A stretch of 64,000 nucleotides of DNA from Pseudomonas saudiphocaensis. GTDB lineage: Bacteria > Pseudomonadota > Gammaproteobacteria > Pseudomonadales > Pseudomonadaceae. The DNA lies in assembly GCF_000756775.1 (NCBI RefSeq), contig NZ_CCSF01000001.1:1488001-1552000 (forward strand). Direction: 5' to 3'. A program made the position numbers and the translations under genes. Position 1 is the first letter of the stretch. Each line of letters begins with the position of its first letter. Shown here piece by piece: positions 17,724 to 26,016 of this stretch. The notes beneath the pieces are model-generated. The model ran no database searches. It saw only the letters and a list, made by a program, of their open reading frames with translations, and was not told the origin of the DNA.

Positions 17724-19409
17724 TCAGACGCGGAACTGGCCGACCAGACCCTGCAGGCGCTCGGTGAGCGCGTTGAGGTCACGTGCGGTCTGCGCACCCT
17801 GCTCCGCATCTCGGGCGACAACATCCACCCCGTCGGCGATCTGGTGCACGCTGCGGTTAATCTCTTCGGCCACAGCAGTCTGCTCTTCGGCAGCGCTGGC
17901 AATCTGCGCGTTCATCGAGTTGATGGTGCCGATCAGGGCGGCGATGGCATCCAGCGATTCGCCGGCCTGGTTGGCCTGCTGCTGAGTGCTCTCGCCTTTC
18001 TCGCCGGCCCGCAGCATTGTCGCCACGGTGTTGGAAGTGGCGCCTTGCAGCCGGTCGATCATGCCCTGGATCTCGCCGGTGCTCTGCTGGGTGCGGCTGG
18101 CCAATGCACGGACCTCGTCGGCCACCACGGCAAAGCCACGTCCTGCCTCGCCTGCCCGAGCAGCTTCGATGGCAGCGTTGAGCGCCAGCAGGTTGGTCTG
18201 CTCGGCAATGGCGCGGATCACGTCCAGTACGCCGACGATACCCTTCACGTCCTGCTGCAAGCCTTCCAGCGATTCGCTGCTACCACGCAGTTCGCCCACC
18301 AGTTCGTGGATCTGACGGACGCTCTGGTCAACCACCTGCTTGGCCTGCTGGCCCTGCTGATCGGTCTCGCGCGCCGCTTCGGCCGCCCGCTGTGCGCTCA
18401 TGGCCACTTCACCGGCAGCGGCGGACATTTCGTTGATGGCGGTGGCCACCTGGTCGGTTTCGCTGCGCTGGCCGGCCATGGCCTGCTCCGAGCGCTGCGC
18501 CTGGCTGGCGACCGCGCTGACCAGACCGCCGAGCTGGCTGGTGGTACCTGCCACCTGCTGCACCAGCGAGTGAATCTTCTCAACGAAACGGTTGAAGGAA
18601 CGGGCCAGATCGGTCAGCTCGTCGTTGCCGTACAGCGGCAGACGATGGGTCAGGTCGCCATCACCCTGGGCCATGTCGTCCAGGTTGGTCTTGATCAGCA
18701 TCAGCGGACGCAACAGTGCATTACCCACCATCATCGCCAGCACGCCCATCAGTACCAGCAGCGCGATGGCAGAGCCGAGCATGATCATGACCAGGGCGTC
18801 GATGCGCTCCTGAAATTCAGCGCGCGCGGCCTGCACGTCGCGCTCGACGCCGTCGAGGTTCAGCGCGGTGCCGAAGAACATGTCCCACTTGGGCAGGTGC
18901 AGTGCATAACCCACCTTGGGCACGATGGTCTTTTCGGCGCCTAGCACGAAGCTGTAGTGAACGTAGTGGCTACCGTCCATGGCCGCACGCGCCAGATCGC
19001 GAATGGGGTAGCGGCCCTCGGCGTCCTTGAAGTCGTAGAAGCTTTCGCCGATGCGATCACCGGTGTTGCCCTGGAAAAGGCGTACCGTCTTGGTGTCATA
19101 GCCAAAGAAGTAGCCTTCCTTGCCGTAGTTCAACTCCTGCAGCAGGGCGACAGCCTCGTCACGGGCGGCAAAGTCCATCGAGGCGGAGGCCTCGTAGATC
19201 GGCTTGATGGCGTTGTAGCCGATGTCCACGTAATGCTTGAGCTCAGCCTGTCGATCTCGAATCAGGCTTTCCCGGGTCTGGGTTTCCTGTTCCGCAGCCA
19301 GATGCTGCAGGCGCATGACCGTTATGCCACTGAGCAGAACCGCCAGCAACAGGATCGGCCCAAGGGCCAGCAGAAAGAGTTTTGTACGTAGGCGCAGATT
19401 AAGCAGCAT
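17724..19409 (-). CDS. Methyl-accepting chemotaxis protein with sCache_2 sensor
   Basis: Chemoreceptor of 561 residues. After a short cytoplasmic N-terminus there is a membrane helix (about 10-32), a periplasmic domain to about 195 with the sCache_2 marker [11 protein letters not shown], a second helix (about 200-225), a HAMP segment, and a cytoplasmic signalling domain with the conserved hairpin tip [20 protein letters not shown] and [15 protein letters not shown]. sCache_2 domains commonly bind small carboxylates such as lactate or pyruvate; the ligand here is unknown. There is no C-terminal CheR/CheB pentapeptide. A sigma-28 type promoter lies upstream at 19478-19504, consistent with membership of the flagellar/chemotaxis regulon. 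Confidence 0.95.
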   Translation of the reverse strand: MLLNLRLRTKLFLLALGPILLLAVLLSGITVMRLQHLAAEQETQTRESLIRDRQAELKHYVDIGYNAIKPIYEASASMDFAARDEAVALLQELNYGKEGYFFGYDTKTVRLFQGNTGDRIGESFYDFKDAEGRYPIRDLARAAMDGSHYVHYSFVLGAEKTIVPKVGYALHLPKWDMFFGTALNLDGVERDVQAARAEFQERIDALVMIMLGSAIALLVLMGVLAMMVGNALLRPLMLIKTNLDDMAQGDGDLTHRLPLYGNDELTDLARSFNRFVEKIHSLVQQVAGTTSQLGGLVSAVASQAQRSEQAMAGQRSETDQVATAINEMSAAAGEVAMSAQRAAEAARETDQQGQQAKQVVDQSVRQIHELVGELRGSSESLEGLQQDVKGIVGVLDVIRAIAEQTNLLALNAAIEAARAGEAGRGFAVVADEVRALASRTQQSTGEIQGMIDRLQGATSNTVATMLRAGEKGESTQQQANQAGESLDAIAALIGTINSMNAQIASAAEEQTAVAEEINRSVHQIADGVDVVARDAEQGAQTARDLNALTERLQGLVGQFRV

Positions 19410-19477
19410 TTTCTTGTATTCCTGACATTTAGGGCCACTGCCACCGTTAAAGCGACGGCGAAGAGGGACTGCTTAAG

Positions 19478-19504
19478 TTTTCGGCAAGCGGCTGCGCTTA
19501 TTTA
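19478..19504 (-). promoter_or_regulatory. Candidate sigma-28 (FliA) promoter of the chemoreceptor
   Basis: Reading the minus strand: TAAA, exactly 15 bases, then GCCGAAAA, compared with the consensus TAAA-N15-GCCGATAA (one mismatch in the -10). Transcription would start near 19471, leaving a leader of about 60 bases before the ATG at 19409. Confidence 0.7.
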
Positions 19505-19615
19505 CCCCGGCCAAGCAAAAAATGACCACCGGTTTGCTTGCCTGTAATGGCGCTCGCAGAGATGTTTCGAGGGGTGCTGCGGCAATGCTCAGCCAGTAAT
19601 GCAATGTTCGGCCAA

Positions 19616-19639
19616 TAAAAAGCCCCGCATAAGCGGGGC
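19616..19639 (-). terminator. Terminator of fadD1
   Basis: GCCCCGC-ATAA-GCGGGGC hairpin followed on the minus strand by TTTTTA; 20 bases past the fadD1 stop. Confidence 0.88.
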
Positions 19640-19659
19640 CTTGTATTCAGCCGGACAGA

Positions 19660-21351
19660 TCAGCTGGCTGCGGCCAGCTTTTTCAGTTCCTGATCACGCA
19701 GTTCGCGACGCAGGATCTTGCCGACGTTGGTGGTGGGCAGGCTGTCGCGGAACTCGACGAGCTTGGGTCGCTTGTAACCGGTCAGGTTGTCGTGCATGTG
19801 CTGCATGACTTGCTCCTTGGTCAGGCTTTCACCCGGCTTGACCACGATAAACACCTTGATTGCTTCACCCGACTTCTCGTCCGGCACGCCGATGGCTGCG
19901 CATTGCAGAACACCTGGCAGCGTTGCCAGCACATCTTCCAGCTCGTTCGGGTAGACGTTGAAACCGGACACCAGAATCATGTCTTTCTTGCGGTCGACGA
20001 TGCGGATATAGCCGTCTTCCTGAATCAGGCCAATATCGCCGGTCTTGAACCAACCGTCGGCATCAAGCACTTCGGCAGTGTCTTCAGGGCGCTGCCAGTA
20101 GCCCTTCATCACCTGCGGACCTTGGATGCACAACTCGCCAATCTCACCCTGCGGCAGCTCCTGACCGTCATCGCTGATGACCTTGAAGCGGGTCGACGGC
20201 ACCGGAATGCCGATGGTCCCGATCTGAATGTTCTTGATCGGGTTGACCGAGGCTACCGGGCTGGTCTCGGTCAGGCCGTAACCTTCGCAGATGGCGCAGC
20301 CGGTGACCTGCTTCCAGCGCTCGGCAGTCGCCAGTTGCAGTGCCATGCCGCCCGAGAGAGTGACTTTGAGCCCGGAGAAATCCAGCTTCTGGAAGTCCTG
20401 GTTATTGCACAGCGCCACAAACAGCGTATTGAGGCCCACGAAACCGGTGAAGCGGTACTTCGAGAGGTCCTTGATCATTGCCGGCAAGTCGCGCGGGTTG
20501 GTGATCAAAATGTTGTGGTTACCGATCAGCATCATCGCCATGCAATGAAAGGTGAAGGCGTAGATGTGATACAGCGGCAGCGGCGCGATAAGGATCTCGC
20601 TACCCTCGTTCAGGTTGGCAGCCATCAAAGCCTGGCACTGCAGCATGTTCGCGACGATGTTGCGGTGTGTCAGCATCGCGCCCTTGGCCACGCCGGTGGT
20701 GCCGCCGGTGTATTGCAGAACGGCGATATCGTCATTGTGCGGATTGGCTTCCTGCGGAGTCTTGCCGCGCCCGAGCGCCAATGCGTCGTTGAGCTTGACC
20801 GCTTTGGGCAGGTTGTAGGCCGGCACCATCTTTTTCACATGCTTGATCACCGCATTGACCAGCATGCGCTTGAGCGGCGCCAGCATGTCGCCGACTTCGG
20901 TGACGATGACGTGCCTGACCCCGGTTTTCGGCAGGATGCTTTCAGCCAGATGCGCCATATTGGCCAGGCAGATCAGCGCCTTGGCCCCGGAGTCGTTGAA
21001 CTGGTGCTCCATCTCCCGCGCGGTATACAGCGGGTTGGTATTGACCACGACCAGGCCTGCACGCATGGCGCCGAATACGACGACGGGGTATTGCAGCAGG
21101 TTGGGCAGCTGAACGGCGATACGATCGCCAGGCTGCAGATCGGTATGTTGCTGAAGGTAGGCGGCGAACTCGCCGGACAACCGATACAACTCACCATAGG
21201 TGAGGGTCTTGCCGAGGTTGCTGAAGGCCGGTTTCTCAGCGAAGCGCTCGCAGGACTGTTTGAGCACAGCCTGGATGTTCTGGTATTCGCCGGAATTGAT
21301 TTCGCTTTCGACTCCGACAGGATATTTATCCTTCCAGAAGTTATCGGTCAT
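19660..21351 (-). CDS. fadD1: Long-chain fatty acid-CoA ligase
   Basis: Acyl-CoA synthetase of 563 residues that activates fatty acids at the inner membrane for beta-oxidation. The AMP-binding P-loop is YTGGTTGVAKGAMLTH, followed by GYGLTETSPV, the adenylate-contacting WFKTGDIG, the hinge IVDRKKDMILVSGFNVYPNE (FadD signature) and the catalytic Lys in TNVGKILRREL. It lies downstream of a second closely similar ligase, the tandem arrangement known in Pseudomonas, where the first-described copy prefers longer chains. Each copy has its own terminator, so they can be expressed separately. Start ATG 21351 gives the family N-terminus MTDNFWKDKYP. Confidence 0.95.
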   Translation of the reverse strand: MTDNFWKDKYPVGVESEINSGEYQNIQAVLKQSCERFAEKPAFSNLGKTLTYGELYRLSGEFAAYLQQHTDLQPGDRIAVQLPNLLQYPVVVFGAMRAGLVVVNTNPLYTAREMEHQFNDSGAKALICLANMAHLAESILPKTGVRHVIVTEVGDMLAPLKRMLVNAVIKHVKKMVPAYNLPKAVKLNDALALGRGKTPQEANPHNDDIAVLQYTGGTTGVAKGAMLTHRNIVANMLQCQALMAANLNEGSEILIAPLPLYHIYAFTFHCMAMMLIGNHNILITNPRDLPAMIKDLSKYRFTGFVGLNTLFVALCNNQDFQKLDFSGLKVTLSGGMALQLATAERWKQVTGCAICEGYGLTETSPVASVNPIKNIQIGTIGIPVPSTRFKVISDDGQELPQGEIGELCIQGPQVMKGYWQRPEDTAEVLDADGWFKTGDIGLIQEDGYIRIVDRKKDMILVSGFNVYPNELEDVLATLPGVLQCAAIGVPDEKSGEAIKVFIVVKPGESLTKEQVMQHMHDNLTGYKRPKLVEFRDSLPTTNVGKILRRELRDQELKKLAAAS

Positions 21352-21510
21352 GACCCCACTCCTAAGCGACTGCTTTCTGCGCGTGGCAGCAATTTTGTTG
21401 TGATTTGTTAATTTTGCGCCGGTAAAACGGGCAAAAAGTCGGGCGAGGTTAGCAGCTTTAAAACTGGCCGAACAGCGTCCGGAACAGAGAAAAACGACAT
21501 AAAGTGACCA

Positions 21511-21549
21511 TTAAAAGGAAGCCGGTCACCCATTTTCCGGGTGGCCGGC
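21511..21549 (-). terminator. Terminator of fadD2
   Basis: GCCGGTCACCC and GGGTGGCCGGC (one G-T wobble) around a 7-base loop, followed on the minus strand by TTCCTTTTAA. It separates fadD2 from fadD1. Confidence 0.8.
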
Positions 21550-21566
21550 ACTCATGTAAAAGGTCT

Positions 21567-23255
21567 TCAAACCTGGTCTCGCAGCTCCCGACGAAGGATC
21601 TTCCCCACCGGGGTCATCGGCAGTGAGTCACGGAAAACCACCTGTTTCGGCACCTTGTAGCTGGTGAGATTTTCCCGGCAGTAGGCCTGCAATTCCTCCA
21701 CGGTCAGGCTGCTGTCGCTGGGCACCACAAACAGCCGGACCGCCTCCCCGGTTTTCTCGTCCGGCACTCCAATTGCCGCGCAGGCAGAGACCTTGGCATG
21801 CGCCATGACGACATCCTCGACCTCGTTGGGGTAGACGTTGAAGCCGGAGACGATGATTAGATCCTTCTTGCGGTCGACAATACGCACGAAGCCATCCTCG
21901 TCGATTACCGCGATATCCCCGGTCTTCAGCCAGCCTTCGCTATCGAGAACTTCTGCAGTGGCTTCCGGGCGCTGCCAGTAGCCCTTCATGACCTGGGGCC
22001 CCTTGATGCAGAGCTCGCCCCGGGCGCCAAGGGGCAGCTCCTGGCCATCGTCATCGATCACCTTGAGCAGCGTACCCGGTACCGGCAGACCGACAGTCCC
22101 GAGGCGCGCCATGCCGCCATAGGGGTTGGCACAGGCCACGGGCGAGGTTTCGGTCAAACCATAACCCTCGAGCACCTGACACCCGGTGATGCGCTGCCAG
22201 CGCTCGGCCACAGCGGAGACCAGAGCAGTCCCACCGGAGTTGGTGGTCTTCAGCCGGGAGAAGTCGAGCTTGTTGAAATCGCGGTGGGCCATCAGCGCCA
22301 CGAACAAGGTATTGAGGCCGAGAAAGGCGGTGAACTGCCAGCGCTGCAGCTCCTTGACGAAACCATCGATATCACGCGGATTGGTGATGAGCACATTGTG
22401 ATTGCCCGTCACCATCATGCACATGCAGTTAACCGTGAAGGCGTAGATATGATAGAGCGGCAGCGGCGCGATCATGATCTCCTCACCATCCTTGACGATG
22501 GCCTGGCCATGCTCGTCCAGTTGCTGCATGACGGCATGCACCTGCTGCATGTTGCCCACCAGATTGCCATGGGTAAGCATGGCGCCCTTGGCCGCACCGG
22601 TAGTCCCGCCGGTATATTGCAGCACGGCGATATCTTCCAGGCTGAGGGCAACCGGAGCCGGGCTTTGTCCCGCGCATTCGCGCAATGCCTGCTTGAACGA
22701 TACAGCCTGCGGCAGGCTGTATTCGGGCACCATTTTCTTCAGGTGCTTGACGGCGGCGTTGACCAGCACGCCCTTGAGCGCCGGCAGCATGTCACCGATA
22801 CGCGCCTCGATCAGATACTCGATATCGGTATCCGCCAGCACCTCCTGCACCAACCTGCCGAAGGTATTGAGGTAAATGAGCCCGCGCACACCGGAATCCT
22901 TGAACTGGTGCCGCATCTCGCGGGCGGTATACAGCGGGTTGGTATTGACCACCACCAACCCCGCGCGCATGGCGCCGAAAACCGCAATGGGATACTGCAG
23001 CAGGTTGGGCATTTGCACAGCGATGCGATCACCGGGTTGCAGATCCGTATGCTGCTGCAACCAGGCGGCGAAGGCTGCGGAGTAGCTATCCAGCTCGGCG
23101 TAGGTCAGCGTCACCCCCATATTGCTGAACGCCGGGCGGTTTGCGTGGGTCTTGCAGGAGCGCTCAAACACTTCCACCACTGAGCGAAAGCCGCCCATAT
23201 CTACCTCGTTGGGCACGCCAGCAGGGCGTTTGTCATTCCAGAAGTCAGGTTGCAT
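21567..23255 (-). CDS. fadD2: Long-chain fatty acid-CoA ligase, second copy
   Basis: 562-residue paralogue of the downstream fadD1 product, with the same layout: P-loop YTGGTTGAAKGAMLTH, GYGLTETSPV, GWLKTGDIAV, IVDRKKDLIIVSGFNVYP and the terminal MTPVGKILRREL. It begins MQPDFWNDKRP. In pseudomonads the second copy tends to act on other chain lengths or substituted (for example phenylalkanoic) acids; nothing in the sequence decides this. Divergent from the GST gene, with 230 bases between. Symbols fadD1/fadD2 follow the P. aeruginosa order. Confidence 0.92.
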   Translation of the reverse strand: MQPDFWNDKRPAGVPNEVDMGGFRSVVEVFERSCKTHANRPAFSNMGVTLTYAELDSYSAAFAAWLQQHTDLQPGDRIAVQMPNLLQYPIAVFGAMRAGLVVVNTNPLYTAREMRHQFKDSGVRGLIYLNTFGRLVQEVLADTDIEYLIEARIGDMLPALKGVLVNAAVKHLKKMVPEYSLPQAVSFKQALRECAGQSPAPVALSLEDIAVLQYTGGTTGAAKGAMLTHGNLVGNMQQVHAVMQQLDEHGQAIVKDGEEIMIAPLPLYHIYAFTVNCMCMMVTGNHNVLITNPRDIDGFVKELQRWQFTAFLGLNTLFVALMAHRDFNKLDFSRLKTTNSGGTALVSAVAERWQRITGCQVLEGYGLTETSPVACANPYGGMARLGTVGLPVPGTLLKVIDDDGQELPLGARGELCIKGPQVMKGYWQRPEATAEVLDSEGWLKTGDIAVIDEDGFVRIVDRKKDLIIVSGFNVYPNEVEDVVMAHAKVSACAAIGVPDEKTGEAVRLFVVPSDSSLTVEELQAYCRENLTSYKVPKQVVFRDSLPMTPVGKILRRELRDQV

Positions 23256-23485
23256 TGTTATTGGCCTCTTTTACCTGAAGTGGACGACACCGAACTTAGC
23301 AGCTAAGCGGTACGGCATGACAGGCTCGCGGTAGGCAAATCACTGCCGTGAATCTTTCAACAAGCCTGACGCTGCCTCCCGCTCCCTCAGCTATACGTAA
23401 TATTGAAAGCTGAACTGCAGATTCGAATCTTCATCCGCCTGGTGCCAGGTAATAGAGTCACCATCCCCATCGACGAGGAATACCC

Positions 23486-24100
23486 ATGAAGCTGTACTAC
23501 AAGCCTGGCGCCTGCTCGCTGGCCCCGCACATCCTGCTCTGCGAAACCGAACAGCCTTACAGCCTGGTCAAGGTCGACCTGATGACGCATCAGACGGAGG
23601 ATGGCGGGGATTACTACGGCATCAATGGCAAAGGCGCCGTACCGCTACTAGAGCTTGCGGACGGCACACGGATATCCGAGGGCGCGGTGATCGCGCAGTA
23701 CATTGCGGAAACAGCCGGGCGCGAAGATCTGTTACCCGCCACGGGCCTGCCCCGTTACCGGGTACTGGAATGGCAGAACTACGCTTCCGCCGAACTGCAC
23801 AAGTCATTCGTGCCGCTGTTCAACCCGCTGCTCAGCCAGGCAATGGATGACAAGGCCCGGGCCGCATTCATCGCAACGCTGGAGCGCAAGTACAGCTGGG
23901 TTTCAAGCCAGCTTGATGGGCGTCGCTACCTAACGGGCGATGACTTCACCGTGGCCGACGCCTACCTGTTTGTCACCACTACCTGGGCGCCTCGCGCGGG
24001 TGTAGACCTATCGGGGCTGGCGCCACTGCAGGCCTACGCCGCACGCGTGGCCGAGCGACCTGCGGTTCGGGCAGCCATGCAGGCTGAAGGGCTGATCTGA
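23486..24100 (+). CDS. gstA: Glutathione S-transferase, beta class
   Basis: Cytosolic GST of 204 residues. The N-terminal thioredoxin-like half begins MKLYYKPGACSLAPHI with the beta-class Cys10, the cis-Pro motif is GAVPLLEL and the SNAIL-like segment is SEGAVIAQYIAE; the helical C-terminal half contains YLTGDDFTVADAYLF with the N-capping Asp. It conjugates glutathione to electrophiles or reduces mixed disulfides. Preceded by GAGGAATACCC as ribosome site. No obvious partner; flanked by fadD2 (divergent) and phaJ1. Confidence 0.92.
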   Translation: MKLYYKPGACSLAPHILLCETEQPYSLVKVDLMTHQTEDGGDYYGINGKGAVPLLELADGTRISEGAVIAQYIAETAGREDLLPATGLPRYRVLEWQNYASAELHKSFVPLFNPLLSQAMDDKARAAFIATLERKYSWVSSQLDGRRYLTGDDFTVADAYLFVTTTWAPRAGVDLSGLAPLQAYAARVAERPAVRAAMQAEGLI

Positions 24101-24354
24101 CATCCCGGCAACCGCCTCAGCCTCACGGCTGCCGATAGCCCGGGTGCGGATTTGCAGGGCCGGTTTGGCGACAAGATCGCAGCCGGCCTCTAGCAAGTCG
24201 TAGAGAATGCAGCCTTAGCAACGCAGGTAGTTTTTCGACGGCCTGATAGAATGCGCCGCCAAGTTTGTGCCGCGGTCGCATCGACGCCACGCGCAGGCTT
24301 ACGGGACCGGCGGGCAACCGCCGCCAGCGACCGCCCTACATCTGAGGAAACTTG

Positions 24355-24825
24355 ATGACCACCATCAACAACACGCCCTACTCCGATCTGGAAGTTGGCC
24401 AGACAGCCAGCTTCGAAAAATCCGTGGAGGAGCGGGATATCCAGCTGTTCGCAGCCATGTCGGGCGACCGCAATCCGGTGCATCTCGATGCCGAGTACGC
24501 CGCCGCAACGCCGTTCAAGGAGCGCATCGCCCACGGCATGTTCAGCGGTGCGCTGATCAGCGCCGCGGTCGCCTGCACCCTGCCGGGGCCGGGCACCATC
24601 TACTTGGGCCAAACCATGAATTTTACCCGCCCGGTAAAACTCGGCGACACCCTCACGGTGCGCCTGGAAATCCTGGAAAAGCTGCCGAAGAATCGCGTGC
24701 GTATTGCCACCAACGTGTTCAATCAGAATGACGAGCAGGTGGTCGAAGGCGTGGCCGAGGTCCTGGCGCCGCGTCGCGCGCAAAGCGTTGAATTGAAGGA
24801 ACTGCCGCCAATCAACTTCGGCTGA
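24355..24825 (+). CDS. phaJ1: (R)-specific enoyl-CoA hydratase, MaoC family
   Basis: MaoC-like hot-dog fold protein of 156 residues that hydrates trans-2-enoyl-CoA to (R)-3-hydroxyacyl-CoA, linking beta-oxidation to polyhydroxyalkanoate monomers. The active-site motif is visible: Asp and His in GDRNPVHLDAEYA, followed by FKERIAHGMFSGALIS. Close by eye to PhaJ1 of P. aeruginosa, which also lies near the fadD pair. The frame has a TTG one codon earlier (24352), but ATG 24355 is placed properly after TGAGGAAAC. A strong terminator follows at 24841. Confidence 0.9.
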   Translation: MTTINNTPYSDLEVGQTASFEKSVEERDIQLFAAMSGDRNPVHLDAEYAAATPFKERIAHGMFSGALISAAVACTLPGPGTIYLGQTMNFTRPVKLGDTLTVRLEILEKLPKNRVRIATNVFNQNDEQVVEGVAEVLAPRRAQSVELKELPPINFG

Positions 24826-24840
24826 TCGGCGCCTCGCAAT

Positions 24841-24873
24841 CGCGGTTGAAGCCGCTTCAACCGCGGGGGCTTT
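24841..24873 (+). terminator. Terminator of phaJ1
   Basis: 11-bp perfect stem CGCGGTTGAAG / CTTCAACCGCG with a CCG loop, followed by GGGGCTTT; 16 bases after the phaJ1 stop. Confidence 0.85.
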
Positions 24874-24930
24874 CTGACAGCCCTGTCTATCGCGCGATGC
24901 CGCAGGCTTCGCACAGGTCAGAAAAAGAGC

Positions 24931-24956
24931 AAAAAAAAGGGCGACCTAAGTCGCCC
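24931..24956 (-). terminator. Terminator of ccoM
   Basis: GGGCGAC and GTCGCCC around CTAA; on the minus strand followed by eight T. It is 34 bases past the end of the 36-codon gene, supporting that gene as a real stand-alone unit. Confidence 0.88.
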
Positions 24957-24989
24957 AAATGCCTTGCGTGCTCTGTTGCTCCAGCCGGA

Positions 24990-25100
24990 TTACCGCTTCT
25001 TTTGCGCATCCCGCCAGATGAAATATCCGAAGCCCCCAAGGAAGACGACCATCAGGCCGACTGTGACAACCCCAGCGAGCACCACATTATCGACGAACAT
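24990..25100 (-). CDS. ccoM: CcoM-like small subunit of cbb3 cytochrome oxidase
   Basis: A 36-residue protein, MFVDNVVLAGVVTV... to ...FIWRDAQKKR, made of one transmembrane helix (about residues 6-29) and a short basic tail. It closely resembles, from memory, CcoM, the single-helix subunit found in the P. stutzeri cbb3 oxidase structure, which is encoded away from ccoNOP. The start is decided by a strong GGAGGAAGGT site just upstream of ATG 25100; the same frame opens at 25181 but that extension covers the promoter. A candidate ANR box sits 68 bases upstream and a perfect terminator follows, so it is a complete monocistronic unit likely induced at low oxygen. It would assemble in the inner membrane beside CcoP and aid oxidase stability. 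Confidence 0.75.
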   Translation of the reverse strand: MFVDNVVLAGVVTVGLMVVFLGGFGYFIWRDAQKKR

Positions 25101-25140
25101 GATTACCTTCCTCCAAACCGTCGTACTGTCTGATGGCTTC

Positions 25141-25181
25141 AAGGTACCTTGCTGACCGAATAAAAAATTGACCGATATCAA
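25141..25181 (-). promoter_or_regulatory. Candidate ANR/FNR-dependent promoter of ccoM
   Basis: On the minus strand TTGATATCGGTCAA (25168-25181) matches TTGAT-N4-ATCAA at 9 of 10 positions. Centre at 25174.5; a TACCTT -10-like hexamer at 25141-25146 lies at exactly the distance expected for a class II promoter with the box at -41.5, giving a start near 25133. Confidence 0.65.
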
Positions 25182-25276
25182 TAGCCGCGAGCCCTGAGCG
25201 CACGGGGGCTGCGCAAGCTGACCTGGATCAAGAAAACAGGGGTATCGGCGAGGGGATGTCGCGAGGGGATGATGCT

Positions 25277-25441
25277 CTAGGGGCGCTTCTTCGACTTGCC
25301 CTTGGCCTTCTTCTTCGGCTTGCTCAGCGGCAACGCCTGCTCGAAAGCCTGGCGCATCTGGTCAAGGCGCTTGTCCTTGATGTCGTGAATACGCTTTTCA
25401 CGCTCTGCGCTGAAGTCGATCAGTTTCACTTCACTGCTCAT
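25277..25441 (-). CDS. Small conserved basic protein, function unknown
   Basis: 54 residues, MSSEVKLIDFSAEREKRIHD... ending in a Lys-rich tail (KPKKKAKGKSKKRP). No signal or membrane segment; probably one amphipathic helix then a disordered basic tail, which suggests nucleic-acid or ribosome contact (inference). The frame is open to 25594, but the upstream part overlaps the neighbouring gene and ATG 25441 gives the compact protein. It follows the 98-residue gene by 46 bases on the same strand and both sit beside rapA, a grouping I recall from other pseudomonads. No function known. Confidence 0.6.
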   Translation of the reverse strand: MSSEVKLIDFSAEREKRIHDIKDKRLDQMRQAFEQALPLSKPKKKAKGKSKKRP

Positions 25442-25487
25442 GGGATGACTCGCGTTCCGGCTACCAGGTGCCTTCAATGATACTGCT

Positions 25488-25784
25488 TCAGACCTGCACA
25501 TCCACCCAGAGTCCCTGGCGTGGCAGTTCATCGAGCGCCTGCTGATCCTCTTCGGCAGTTTCGCCTTCGGCCAGTTCCTCTGCGGTATAGCCACGACGCT
25601 GACGCCGACGTTGCTTGTCGCGCTGCATTTGCTCGGCTTCCTCGCGCTGCCTGCGCTCCAGCTCCACAGCGCTTTCCTTGGCGCTCGGCTCTACCGGCGC
25701 GACAGGCACGATATCGGGACGCGGCTTGACCACGTCCTGCTGGGCGTTTACCTGAACGACCCCGACGGGGATGACTGGCAGCAT
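25488..25784 (-). CDS. Small conserved protein, function unknown
   Basis: 98 residues starting MLPVIPVGVVQVNAQQDV. A proline/valine-rich first third is followed by a charged, likely helical segment with many Arg, Glu and Gln (about residues 38-70) and an end DELPRQGLWVDVQV. No transmembrane helix or known domain. Located divergently from rapA (232 bases between starts). It is preceded by GGAGAG ahead of ATG 25784. I recognise it only as a conserved Pseudomonas hypothetical. Confidence 0.6.
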   Translation of the reverse strand: MLPVIPVGVVQVNAQQDVVKPRPDIVPVAPVEPSAKESAVELERRQREEAEQMQRDKQRRRQRRGYTAEELAEGETAEEDQQALDELPRQGLWVDVQV

Positions 25785-26016
25785 CTTCGCTCTCCTTGCG
25801 ACATGACCGACCTACTGACTATAGCCTGCACCGGTTGATCGGCCGAGCCGGCAACGACTTTAACCGCGGGACTACACTGGCTTTGGGGCCGTTTCCGTTT
25901 TCATCGCCGCTGCGAATACTAAAACGGGCCATTACCTTGATTCTGTGGGCATCTGTCGTCGCTCTGACGACCTTGTTCCGTTACCATAGCGCGCTTTTTT
26001 CACAGCGGGAGGCAGC

